64,000 nt of DNA from Solibacillus sp. FSL W7-1436 (GTDB lineage Bacteria; Bacillota; Bacilli; Bacillales_A; Planococcaceae). The stretch spans positions 817,501-881,500 of the forward strand of contig NZ_JBBOWV010000001.1 in assembly GCF_038007305.1 (NCBI RefSeq), given 5' to 3'. The position numbers and the translations under genes are program-made. Of the stretch, positions 18,005-25,343 are shown in pieces; position 1 is the first letter of the stretch; the number at the start of each line of letters is the position of its first letter. Below the pieces are notes generated by a model. That model worked only from the letters and a program-made list of their open reading frames with translations. It searched no databases and was not told the origin of the DNA.

Positions 18005-18796
18005 TTGAAAAAACATATTTTAGGGATTACCTTCGTGTTAATCGCCACATTTATTTCCTTTATATCTGTATCTGATGCAAAAGCAGAGGAATTTCATTGG
18101 GGCTTCAAGCCAAGCCGTAATGGTGCACCTGTAGAAATAGGAGAACCGCTTGAGTCTATGTTAAGTAAATACGGAGCTATTTATAAAGGTAATGAAGAAA
18201 AGAAAATTGTTTACTTAACATTCGATAACGGCTACGAAAACGGCTATACAGAAAGTATTTTAAATACTTTGCGGGAAGAAAAAGCCCCCGCCACTTTTTT
18301 CTTGACCGGTCATTATTTAACGAGCGCGACCGATTTAGTGAAAACGATGGTTAAGGATGGTCATATTATCGGAAATCACTCTTACGGACACCCTAATATG
18401 GCGCGTCTGACCCCTGAGGAAATGAAGAAGGAATGGAAACAGTTTGATGATAAATTGAATGAACTGACTGGTGTCAAACGGACTTATTACGCCCGACCGC
18501 CTGAAGGGACCTTTAATGAAGAAGTTCTGAAAGTCGGCAATGAAGCAGGTTATCGCCATATGTTCTGGTCGATCGCTTTTAAAGACTGGCTGAAAGATGA
18601 ACGACGCGGCGCAAAATATGCTTATGATGCATTGATGAACCAGCTTCATCCAGGTGCCATTATTTTAATGCATACAGTAGCACAGGATAATGCAGAAGCT
18701 TTACCGCAATTTATAAAAGATGCAAAAGCACAAGGTTACACATTCGGCTCTTTGGATGACCTGGTGCTTGAATACGAAAAAATTTCCCCGTATTAG
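18005..18796 (+). CDS. pdaA: Delta-lactam-biosynthetic polysaccharide deacetylase PdaA
   Basis: Removes the N-acetyl group of muramic acid after CwlD action, the step that leads to muramic delta-lactam in spore cortex. 263 aa. An N-terminal signal peptide ends near DAKAEE. The NodB domain has the PdaA-specific YLTFDNGYENGYT (D-N rather than the D-D of other deacetylases), the metal ligands in HSYGHPN and RPPEGTFNE, and LMHTVAQDN near the end. TTG start at 18005 follows GGAGG at 11 nt. A sigma-G-like promoter precedes it, as known for B. subtilis pdaA. Confidence 0.94.
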   Translation: MKKHILGITFVLIATFISFISVSDAKAEEFHWGFKPSRNGAPVEIGEPLESMLSKYGAIYKGNEEKKIVYLTFDNGYENGYTESILNTLREEKAPATFFLTGHYLTSATDLVKTMVKDGHIIGNHSYGHPNMARLTPEEMKKEWKQFDDKLNELTGVKRTYYARPPEGTFNEEVLKVGNEAGYRHMFWSIAFKDWLKDERRGAKYAYDALMNQLHPGAIILMHTVAQDNAEALPQFIKDAKAQGYTFGSLDDLVLEYEKISPY

Positions 18797-18859
18797 AAAA
18801 GTAGCGTTCCTTTCTTTTCATTGTACTTTCCGTTATACTGTAATGATGAAGAAAAGGAA

Positions 18860-18890
18860 GTGACTCGCACTAAATTTTGGTGCGAGTTAC
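18860..18890 (+). other. 5'-UTR hairpin upstream of rlmD-type gene
   Basis: GTGACTCGCAC and GTGCGAGTTAC form an 11-bp stem (one G-U pair) with a 9-nt loop, followed by no T-tract, 22 nt before the TTG start. It may be a leader structure or a terminator remnant of pdaA; its role is unknown. Confidence 0.45.
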
Positions 18891-18912
18891 TCTATTTAAA
18901 GGACGTGTAAAC

Positions 18913-20289
18913 TTGAGTGAACTAAAAATGGAAGTCGGGCAAAAGTTCCCGTTAACGATAAAACGCCTTGGGATTAATGGTGAAGGTGTCGGTTTTTATA
19001 AACGCAATGTCGTATTCGTAAAAGGTGCGATCCCAGGAGAAGAAGTAACAGTAAAATTAACAAAAATATCACCGAAATTTGCTGAAGCGGAAATTTTGAC
19101 AATACGTAAAGCAAGCGAATTCCGTCAGGAAGCACCTTGCCCTGTGTATTCTGAATGTGGCGGTTGTCAATTACAGCATATGACATATGACGCGCAGTTA
19201 ATGAATAAGCGAGATATCGTCGTACAAGCATTCGAAAAATATGCAAAGGAAATCGGACAAACAGCTGAAATCCGTCCAACAATCGGAATGGATAATCCTT
19301 GGCATTACCGGAACAAATCACAGTTCCAAGTTCGTAAAGAAGGCAAACGTGTATATGCAGGTCTGTTTGCAGAAGGAACAAACCAGCTTTTAAATATTAA
19401 TGACTGTCTTGTACAGCATCCTGTAACTTCAAAAATTACAGTTGCTACCCGTAAAATTTTACAAAAGCTGAATATCCCTATTTATGATGGGAAAACGTTA
19501 AACGGCTTAGTACGTACAATTGTTGTCCGTACTGGTATGCGCTCTGGCGAAACACAAGTATGTCTTGTCACAACGCGACGTGAACTTCCGCATAAAGAGG
19601 AATTGATTGAACGTATTAAAAAGATTGACCCTTCAATCGTATCTATTACACAAAACGTCAACCGTGAGAAAACATCGTTAATATTCGGTCCAGACACTTA
19701 TATTTTAGATGGGAAAGACGCAATCCATGAAAAGTTGGGCGAATTTGCATTTGATTTATCAACACGTGCATTTTTCCAGCTTAACCCTGAACAAACAGTA
19801 CATTTATACAATGAAATTAAAAAAGCCGCGGCACTGACAGGAAAAGAAAATGTTGTCGATGCATACTGCGGTGTTGGTACTATCGGTATGTGGCTGGCAG
19901 AAGGTGCCCGTGAAGTGCGCGGTATGGATAATGTCGATGAAGCAATTGCAGATGCAAAGTACAATGCACGTACAAACCCTAACCTGCAGCATGTACGCTT
20001 CTTCCCGGGCTCTGCAGATAAATGGCTGTTCCGCTGGTCAAAAGAAGATTACCGTCCAGATGTCATTTGTGTGGATCCGCCTCGTACAGGTTTAGAGCCA
20101 GGCTTTATTAGAACAGTATTAAAAATCAAACCAAAGCGCTTCGTCTACACATCTTGTAACCCGTCAACACTGGCGCGTGATTTAAAGGAATTATCAAAGG
20201 CTTACAACGTTGAATATATTCAACCGGTCGACATGTTCCCGCAAACGGCACAGGTAGAATGTGTTGTGAAACTGACTTTAAAAAAATAG
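18913..20289 (+). CDS. rlmD: 23S rRNA uracil-5-methyltransferase (RlmD/RumA family)
   Basis: SAM-dependent m5U methyltransferase, 458 aa. An N-terminal TRAM domain (KRLGINGEGVGFYKRNVVFVKGAIPGEE) comes first. The Fe-S site is CPVYSECGGCQLQHM plus a later Cys (NDCLVQHP). The C-terminal Rossmann methyltransferase domain has DAYCGVGTIGMWLAEGA, and the catalytic Cys/Glu region is VYTSCNPSTLARDL and FPQTAQVECVVKL. TTG at 18913 follows AAAGGA at 9 nt; the longer frame adds residues without homology. The target uridine cannot be assigned because Bacillus has two paralogues; the position after pdaA corresponds to yfjO. Strong terminator downstream. Confidence 0.9.
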   Translation: MSELKMEVGQKFPLTIKRLGINGEGVGFYKRNVVFVKGAIPGEEVTVKLTKISPKFAEAEILTIRKASEFRQEAPCPVYSECGGCQLQHMTYDAQLMNKRDIVVQAFEKYAKEIGQTAEIRPTIGMDNPWHYRNKSQFQVRKEGKRVYAGLFAEGTNQLLNINDCLVQHPVTSKITVATRKILQKLNIPIYDGKTLNGLVRTIVVRTGMRSGETQVCLVTTRRELPHKEELIERIKKIDPSIVSITQNVNREKTSLIFGPDTYILDGKDAIHEKLGEFAFDLSTRAFFQLNPEQTVHLYNEIKKAAALTGKENVVDAYCGVGTIGMWLAEGAREVRGMDNVDEAIADAKYNARTNPNLQHVRFFPGSADKWLFRWSKEDYRPDVICVDPPRTGLEPGFIRTVLKIKPKRFVYTSCNPSTLARDLKELSKAYNVEYIQPVDMFPQTAQVECVVKLTLKK

Positions 20290-20313
20290 TAAAACTATAC
20301 ACTTAAAGAATGA

Positions 20314-20352
20314 AACAGCATTTATCCCACAAAGATAAATGCTGTTTTTTTA
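20314..20352 (+). terminator. rlmD terminator
   Basis: Perfect stem AACAGCATTTATC / GATAAATGCTGTT with a 7-nt loop followed by TTTTTTAT. Confidence 0.92.
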
Positions 20353-20372
20353 TACATAAACTGATTTCCACT

Positions 20373-20460
20373 TCGGGGACGCTTTCCAGGGACGTGGCCT
20401 GACCCAGTAGTCTCAGGCTCACGCTAATCCCCCTAGGAGTCGCCCCTCCATTCCAATCAA
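20373..20460. repeat. REP-like palindromic intergenic repeat
   Basis: About 88 bp, GC-rich against an AT-rich background. The outer arms GGGGACGCTTTCC and GGAGTCGCCCC pair imperfectly around a variable middle (GTGGCCTGA ... TCAGGCTCAC), and the element ends in TTCCAATCAA. Elements with the layout CGCTTTCC...GGAGTCGC...TCCAATCAA are, from memory, dispersed in many Bacillaceae/Planococcaceae intergenic regions. No ORF. The remaining ~110 bp up to the VOC gene is AT-rich with no other signal. Confidence 0.6.
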
Positions 20461-20571
20461 TTTAATATTTCTTTATAAAATTTATCCAAGTTCAATTCTA
20501 TTTTGGTAAAAACTTGCAAATAAACTTCAATTGACGCAATATTGAATTAAATATATTTTGGAGGGATCAAA

Positions 20572-20967
20572 TTGGGAAGAATTATTCATTTTGAAATTCA
20601 TGTAGACGATATGGAACGTGCAAAAAACTTCTATCAGACTGTTTTTGGATGGAATTTTGAAGATTATAGTGAATATGCAGGCATGCCGTATTTTGGAGCG
20701 ATTACCGGCGACGACCAATACCCAGGCATAAATGGTGCTTTAATGCAGCGTCAGGGCCCCTCCCCTTCAGAAGGACAAAGTGTCAATTCTGCGGTCTGTA
20801 CTTTAGGCGTAAGTGATTACGATGAAACCGAAGCAAAAATTTTAGCTAATGGCGGCAAAGTAGCATTGCCTAAATACGCGCTGCCAGGTATGGCTTGGCA
20901 AGGTTATTTCATCGATACGGAAAATAATATTCTGGGTATTCATCAGCCAGATCCGGAAGCAAAATGA
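20572..20967 (+). CDS. VOC (glyoxalase/bleomycin-resistance) family protein
   Basis: 131-aa metal-binding VOC-fold protein with two beta-alpha-beta modules: IIHFEIHVDDMERAKNFYQTVFGW at the N-terminus and NSAVCTLGVSDYDETEAKI in the second half, ending in IDTENNILGIHQP. Similar proteins are annotated as lactoylglutathione-lyase-like, but the substrate is unknown. TTG start with TGGAGGG 6-7 nt upstream. Monocistronic, closed by a strong terminator. Confidence 0.85.
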   Translation: MGRIIHFEIHVDDMERAKNFYQTVFGWNFEDYSEYAGMPYFGAITGDDQYPGINGALMQRQGPSPSEGQSVNSAVCTLGVSDYDETEAKILANGGKVALPKYALPGMAWQGYFIDTENNILGIHQPDPEAK

Positions 20968-20972
20968 CATGT

Positions 20973-21016
20973 AAGCGGCGCAACCTTATTTTATACGGTT
21001 GCGCCGCTTTTTTAAG
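20973..21016 (+). terminator. VOC gene terminator
   Basis: Stem AAGCGGCGCAACC / GGTTGCGCCGCTT with an 11-nt loop followed by TTTTTAA. Confidence 0.92.
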
Positions 21017-21089
21017 ACAATCATTTTAGCAGAACCTCCCCCACTTCTATATTTTTCATGTAAAATAGAAATCGCCAGGAGGTATTAAT

Positions 21090-21326
21090 ATGAAAAACTT
21101 TCTATTTACAGTAATCACTTTTATAGTTTCTTATTGGGCAATCTCATCTTTTGCAGGCTTCATCTTCCCAAGCAATGATGAAAGCTCAGCAATTTCAGCA
21201 AGCTCACTTCAAGCTGCTGTGACATTTGGTGGTGTAAACTATCTAAATGTGTTCATCTACATAATTTTATCGATGATTTTTACAGCAATAGTCTTCTTTT
21301 CAGTAAAAAGCAGACGTTCCAATTAA
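21090..21326 (+). CDS. Small two-TM membrane protein, unknown function
   Basis: 78 aa with two hydrophobic segments (about residues 4-27 and 53-72), a short polar Ser-rich loop and a basic C-terminus KSRRSN. Good ribosome site (CAGGAGG) 7 nt before ATG. No recognisable family. Its last codons are part of the stem of the shared terminator with the convergent MFS gene. Confidence 0.7.
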   Translation: MKNFLFTVITFIVSYWAISSFAGFIFPSNDESSAISASSLQAAVTFGGVNYLNVFIYIILSMIFTAIVFFSVKSRRSN

Positions 21327-21343
21327 GAGAACGTCTGCTTTTT
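21305..21343. terminator. Bidirectional terminator embedded in a CDS end
   Basis: AAAAAGCAGACGTTC / GAACGTCTGCTTTTT, a perfect 15-bp stem with a 9-nt loop. The left arm encodes the final KSRRS residues of the 78-aa protein; the right end touches the MFS stop codon. Confidence 0.9.
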
Positions 21344-22502
21344 ATACAGTAATTTTTTTCGTTTTGCCGAAAAAAAGAATGACGACTGCCACCGTCAGAA
21401 GCATGAGCGAAATCACAAATAAAAATCCGTTGCTCGGGGAAATTTCCAAATATACTCCGCCTAAAAGCGGGCCTGTCAAACTGCCTAAACTGAAAAAAAT
21501 GCCACATAGCAAGTTCCCTGTCGGCAACAGCTCTTTCGGAGTCAAATCGGTCATATATGTGATACCGAGCGAATACATCGAACCTACACACATACCTGCA
21601 AAAAAGAAGACAGCCGCTACAAACAGTTCGGAGTTCTCGAAGAAGCTCCCTATTAAGAAAAATAGACTTCCGGCAAAGAGCCCTGAAACAACGACTTTAT
21701 GGCGACCAATTTTATCGCCTAATGCACCTAACGGAAACTGTAAAATAATCGCACCGATCGAAAAGCCGGCCAAAATAATTGATACATGAGCTACGTCGAA
21801 ATTTTTCCGTAACGCATATACCGGGAATAAAGCGTTTAAAGACGATTCCAAAAAGCCATATACAAAAGGCGGTAAAAAGGCAATCCAGCCGTATTTTACA
21901 GCGAGACCGTAACGCTTGAAACCCGATTTGTTCGCATCTCCTGCCAACGCTTCCGGTTTTTCGTTTTTCACGAAAAAGACTAAAGACCAGGCAAGTAAAC
22001 ATAATGCCGATGAAATAATAAACGGAAAGCTTTCCGAAATTTTAATCAGCGGAACAAATAATGGGCCGACAGCAAAGCCTATACCAAAGGATATGCCGTA
22101 AATAGACATGCTTTTCCCAAGTTTATGTGCAGCTGTAGTTGAAGTAATCCAAGTTTGCGTTGAAAAATGCAGTGCATGATCCCCGATTCCAATTAACAGA
22201 CGGAGAATAAACCAGAACATGACACTTTTCCACAACGGAAACAAAAACAGTGACACAAAAACGAGTGCCCCGCCTAATATGATAATTGGTTTATAGCCAT
22301 ATTTACGTAGGGGCTGCTCGATAAATGGCGAGATCAATAATGTTCCTATGTATAAACCTGTTGCATTCAGTCCATTGAGTGTAGAGGATACACCATCCCC
22401 TTCAAAGATTATTGAAATCAGAGGTAAAAGCATTCCTTGCGAAAATCCAGAAATCGAAACAATAATAACTAAAATAACAAATCTGCGTTGTTCATAACTC
22501 AT
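21342..22502 (-). CDS. MFS transporter
   Basis: 386-aa Major Facilitator with about 12 TM segments. The characteristic loop motif is present as GDKIGRHKVV in the second half and a degenerate EQPLRKYGYKP in the first. The family resembles multidrug/sugar-efflux members (YitG/YceL-like), but the substrate is not evident. ATG start with AAGGGAG 8 nt upstream. It is preceded by a ~240-nt leader with a strong intrinsic hairpin, suggesting attenuation control. Confidence 0.88.
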   Translation of the reverse strand: MSYEQRRFVILVIIVSISGFSQGMLLPLISIIFEGDGVSSTLNGLNATGLYIGTLLISPFIEQPLRKYGYKPIIILGGALVFVSLFLFPLWKSVMFWFILRLLIGIGDHALHFSTQTWITSTTAAHKLGKSMSIYGISFGIGFAVGPLFVPLIKISESFPFIISSALCLLAWSLVFFVKNEKPEALAGDANKSGFKRYGLAVKYGWIAFLPPFVYGFLESSLNALFPVYALRKNFDVAHVSIILAGFSIGAIILQFPLGALGDKIGRHKVVVSGLFAGSLFFLIGSFFENSELFVAAVFFFAGMCVGSMYSLGITYMTDLTPKELLPTGNLLCGIFFSLGSLTGPLLGGVYLEISPSNGFLFVISLMLLTVAVVILFFGKTKKITV

Positions 22503-22570
22503 TCAATTTTTCTCCCTTAGTTCATACAATTTATCGTATCACAGCTTTTGGGAGAAATAAAAGTAAACTC

Positions 22571-22760
22571 AAAAACCCTAGCTAACTTTATCTCTAAAAG
22601 TTAACTAGGGTTTTAAATATCACTATATTCCATTTCTGCGTTGCGTAAACAGTCGTATCGGCAATCTGCCGTAAATGTTTAAACGTCCTCCTTTTCCTGA
22701 GTTTGTCTATACAAGTTTTTTTCGACCATCTCCTTCGTATTTAGGTATGAATTTACTTTA
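22571..22760 (-). promoter_or_regulatory. Attenuator-like leader of the MFS gene
   Basis: Reading leftward: a possible promoter TTTACA-17-TAAAGT near 22760. Then come two SD-like tracts (GAAGGAG at 22730-22736; AAAAGGAGGAC at 22685-22695) with no ATG/GTG/TTG at a normal distance, a small hairpin CGGCA/TGCCG (22659-22671), and a 17-bp stem (22573-22589 with 22597-22613) followed by TTTTT. The last element is an intrinsic terminator inside the 5' leader, about 70 nt before the MFS start. I could not match it to a riboswitch class I know. The rest of the 450-bp gap holds the promoter of the 61-aa gene (TTTAAC-18-TATAAT, 22889-22918). Confidence 0.55.
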
Positions 22761-22952
22761 TCATAACACTTCAATAATGTAAATATTCAAAATTAACAGA
22801 ATGTTAAAATAATTAACAAGTACTATATAATTTCCTATTTTTTAAAGTTAATTTAATAGATAGGTCCGATATATCCTATAAGTTGTTGTTTAACTTTTAG
22901 AAAAGAGCGTAGTATAATATTAATAAGTCAATAAAAAGGAGCATCATACATT

Positions 22953-23138
22953 ATGAAGCCAATTACAAACAAAGAACAACAAGTAACATATTTAAAAGAA
23001 CGCCTGGAAATTTTCCTTGAAGTGCTTGATGCAATCGATCCTGCAACGACGGAACTTGAAGATATTGATCGCTTAATTCAAATGATGGATGATTTAGAAG
23101 AAAAAATGGACCAGTTCCAATCCCGCGAAGAAAAATAG
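22953..23138 (+). CDS. SE1561 family small protein
   Basis: 61-aa acidic helical protein beginning MKPITNKEQQVTYLKERLEIFLEVLDAIDP, the pattern of the SE1561/YfjT group of Bacillales proteins. Function unknown. Consensus-like promoter about 40 nt upstream and AAAAGGAGC before the ATG. Confidence 0.75.
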   Translation: MKPITNKEQQVTYLKERLEIFLEVLDAIDPATTELEDIDRLIQMMDDLEEKMDQFQSREEK

Positions 23139-23238
23139 AAAATTCCGCAATGCCTGTACAATAGGTATTGCTTTTTTCATTCTTTTGACTAGTTCTGCTA
23201 CTATTCGCCGTTTTTTCATTTAATCTGACAAACATTCA

Positions 23239-23278
23239 TGTAAGCGCTCTTTTTTTTCAACTTTAAAAGAGTTATAAT
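23239..23278 (+). promoter_or_regulatory. Fumarase upstream region with weak cre-like site
   Basis: TGTAAGCGCTCTTT (23239-23252) agrees with the cre consensus TGWAANCGNTNWCA at all but the last two positions. TATAAT lies at 23273-23278. The site would overlap the -35 region, so CcpA repression is possible but unproven. Confidence 0.35.
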
Positions 23279-23395
23279 GTAAGATGGATTATTAAGAAGA
23301 ACATCACATTTATATCTTCGTGAAAGTTTTGTTCTACCTTATATCAAGCTTTTCATTGATCAAAATACACATATTTTTCTGGGGGGAAAAATAAG

Positions 23396-24934
23396 ATGGC
23401 ATACTTAGAAACTTTAGAAAAAAGTCTTTATTCTTTAGTAACTGAAACATCTACTAACTTACCAAAAGACGTTCGTCGTGCTATTAAAGCTGCAAAAGAA
23501 GCAGAAAACGCTGGTACTCGTGCAGCGATGTCTTTAGACACAATCACTACAAATATCGTAATGGCAGAAGATAATGTATCTCCAATTTGTCAAGATACAG
23601 GTCTACCAACATTTAAAGTATATACTCCGGTTGGCGTAAACCAAATCGAAATTAAAAAAGCAATCCAAACTGCAATTGCTGCAGCTACAGGTGATGCAAA
23701 ATTACGTCCAAACTCAGTTGATTCATTAACTGGTAAGAACTCTGGAACAAACATCGGTGCTGGCCTGCCAGTAGTAAAGTTTGAACAGTGGGAAAATGAC
23801 TATATTACAGTGAAGCTTATTTTAAAAGGCGGCGGCTGTGAAAACAAAAATATCCAATATTCTTTACCTACAGAATTGGAAGGTTTAGGACGCGCTGGTC
23901 GTGACTTAGACGGTATCCGTAAATGTATTTTACACTCTGTATGGCAAGCACAAGGACAAGGCTGTTCTGCTGGTTTCATCGGTGTTGGTATCGGTGGGGA
24001 CCGTTCTTCAGGTTATGATCTTGCAAAAGAGCAGTTATTCCGCCACGTTGATGATGTGAATCCAATCGAAGACTTAGCAAAACTAGAAAATTATATTGTA
24101 GAAAAATCAAATACATTCGGTGTTGGTACAATGGGCTTCGGCGGTGAAGCGACATTATTAGGATGTAAAATCGGTGTAATGGACCGTTTACCAGCTTCAT
24201 TCTTCGTATCTGTAGCGTATAACTGTTGGGCTTACCGTCGTATGGCAATCGATATCGATCCGGCGACTGGCGAAATTACTGACTGGCACTACCAAGAAGG
24301 TAAAAAAATCACTTTCCGTGATGAAGAAAAACAAGACAACTCAGACAACAAAGTAGTTGAACTAGTTGCACCGATTACTGAAGAAAAAATTCGTTCACTT
24401 AAAGTTGGCGACGTAGTAAAAATTTCAGGCCGTATGTACACAGGTCGTGACGCAATCCACCACCACTTAATCGGTGAAGGTGTAGAAGCGCCAGTAGACT
24501 TAGATGGTCAAATTATTTACCACTGTGGTCCGGTAATGGCTAAAGACGAAGCAGGCAACTGGGTAGTTAAAGCTGCTGGTCCAACAACTTCAATTCGTGA
24601 GGAGCCATACCAAGGCGATATCATGAAAAAATTCGGTATCCGTGCTGTTATGGGTAAAGGCGGTATGGGTCCTAAAACACTTAAAGCTTTATCTGAACAT
24701 GGTGGCGTTTACCTGAACGCAATCGGCGGTGCTGCTCAGTACTATGCAGACTGCATTAAATCGGTTGACGGTGTTGACTTAATGGAATTCGGTATTCCGG
24801 AAGCTATGTGGCATTTAACAGTAAAAGACTTTACTGCAGTTGTAACGATGGACTCTCATGGTAACTCATTACATGCTGATGTAGAGAAATCTTCTCTGGA
24901 TAAACTAGCATTGCATGCAGAGCGTGTATTCTAA
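23396..24934 (+). CDS. fumA: Class I fumarate hydratase (Fe-S)
   Basis: Oxygen-sensitive [4Fe-4S] fumarase interconverting fumarate and malate in the TCA cycle, 512 aa. The two halves of the family are fused in one chain. The N-terminal Fumerase domain has CQDTGLPTFKVY, GGGCENKN and WQAQGQGCSAGFIGVGIGG (cluster Cys). The C-terminal Fumerase_C domain has YTGRDAIHHHLIGEG, YHCGPVM and AAGPTTSIREEPYQ. ATG start after GGGGGGA. B. subtilis uses class II CitG as far as I recall, so the Fe-S type here is a lineage difference. Single gene between two terminators. Confidence 0.94.
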   Translation: MAYLETLEKSLYSLVTETSTNLPKDVRRAIKAAKEAENAGTRAAMSLDTITTNIVMAEDNVSPICQDTGLPTFKVYTPVGVNQIEIKKAIQTAIAAATGDAKLRPNSVDSLTGKNSGTNIGAGLPVVKFEQWENDYITVKLILKGGGCENKNIQYSLPTELEGLGRAGRDLDGIRKCILHSVWQAQGQGCSAGFIGVGIGGDRSSGYDLAKEQLFRHVDDVNPIEDLAKLENYIVEKSNTFGVGTMGFGGEATLLGCKIGVMDRLPASFFVSVAYNCWAYRRMAIDIDPATGEITDWHYQEGKKITFRDEEKQDNSDNKVVELVAPITEEKIRSLKVGDVVKISGRMYTGRDAIHHHLIGEGVEAPVDLDGQIIYHCGPVMAKDEAGNWVVKAAGPTTSIREEPYQGDIMKKFGIRAVMGKGGMGPKTLKALSEHGGVYLNAIGGAAQYYADCIKSVDGVDLMEFGIPEAMWHLTVKDFTAVVTMDSHGNSLHADVEKSSLDKLALHAERVF

Positions 24935-24943
24935 TTAGATAAG

Positions 24944-24984
24944 AAAAACGACTTCTTCCAATATTGGTTGAAGTCGTTTTTTAT
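24944..24984 (+). terminator. fumA terminator
   Basis: Stem AAAAACGACTTC / GAAGTCGTTTTT with a 14-nt partly self-complementary loop and a following TTAT. Confidence 0.9.
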
Positions 24985-25072
24985 TTCCGTATTTCAAATT
25001 ACATATAATCCTAACTCCCCCTTTTATTGGTATGATATACTAGCTTATTATATAAGATATAAGAGGTGTTTT

Positions 25073-25300
25073 ATGTTCTATATTATGATATTGATCAACG
25101 CATTATTTATAGTTGCTCAAATACATGTGAGTACAAAGTTAAAGTATAAACATAGTTTCCTTGTTGCACTTTTGTATACAATTTATGTAATCATTATTTT
25201 TCCTTATGTAATTTATGAATATATCTATCTATATCTTTGCATGATGCTTTGGCTATTCTTCAGCGCAAGCTTTTTTATGCGGCATCGATTGTTTAGTTAA
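25073..25300 (+). CDS. Small membrane protein, unknown function
   Basis: 75 aa from the ATG at 25073, which has AAGAGGTG 5 nt upstream (the frame stays open further 5' but lacks a ribosome site). Almost entirely hydrophobic, three TM segments (FYIMILINALFIVAQI, FLVALLYTIYVIIIFPYVIY, YLYLCMMLWLFFSASFF). No family recognised. Confidence 0.6.
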   Translation: MFYIMILINALFIVAQIHVSTKLKYKHSFLVALLYTIYVIIIFPYVIYEYIYLYLCMMLWLFFSASFFMRHRLFS

Positions 25301-25301
25301 T

Positions 25302-25339
25302 AAAAAGCCGCGCAGAAATTATATTCTGTGCGGCTTTTT
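25302..25339. terminator. Bidirectional terminator
   Basis: AAAAAGCCGCGCAGAA / TTCTGTGCGGCTTTTT, a long stem with one G-U pair and a 6-nt loop, between the 75-aa gene and tcyP. Confidence 0.92.
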
Positions 25340-25343
25340 ACTG

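Noticed and set aside
22681-22735. Leader peptide beginning at the ATG adjacent to the first SD in the MFS leader
   Set aside because: The ATG directly abuts the SD (no spacing), so initiation there is unlikely; kept only as part of the leader finding.
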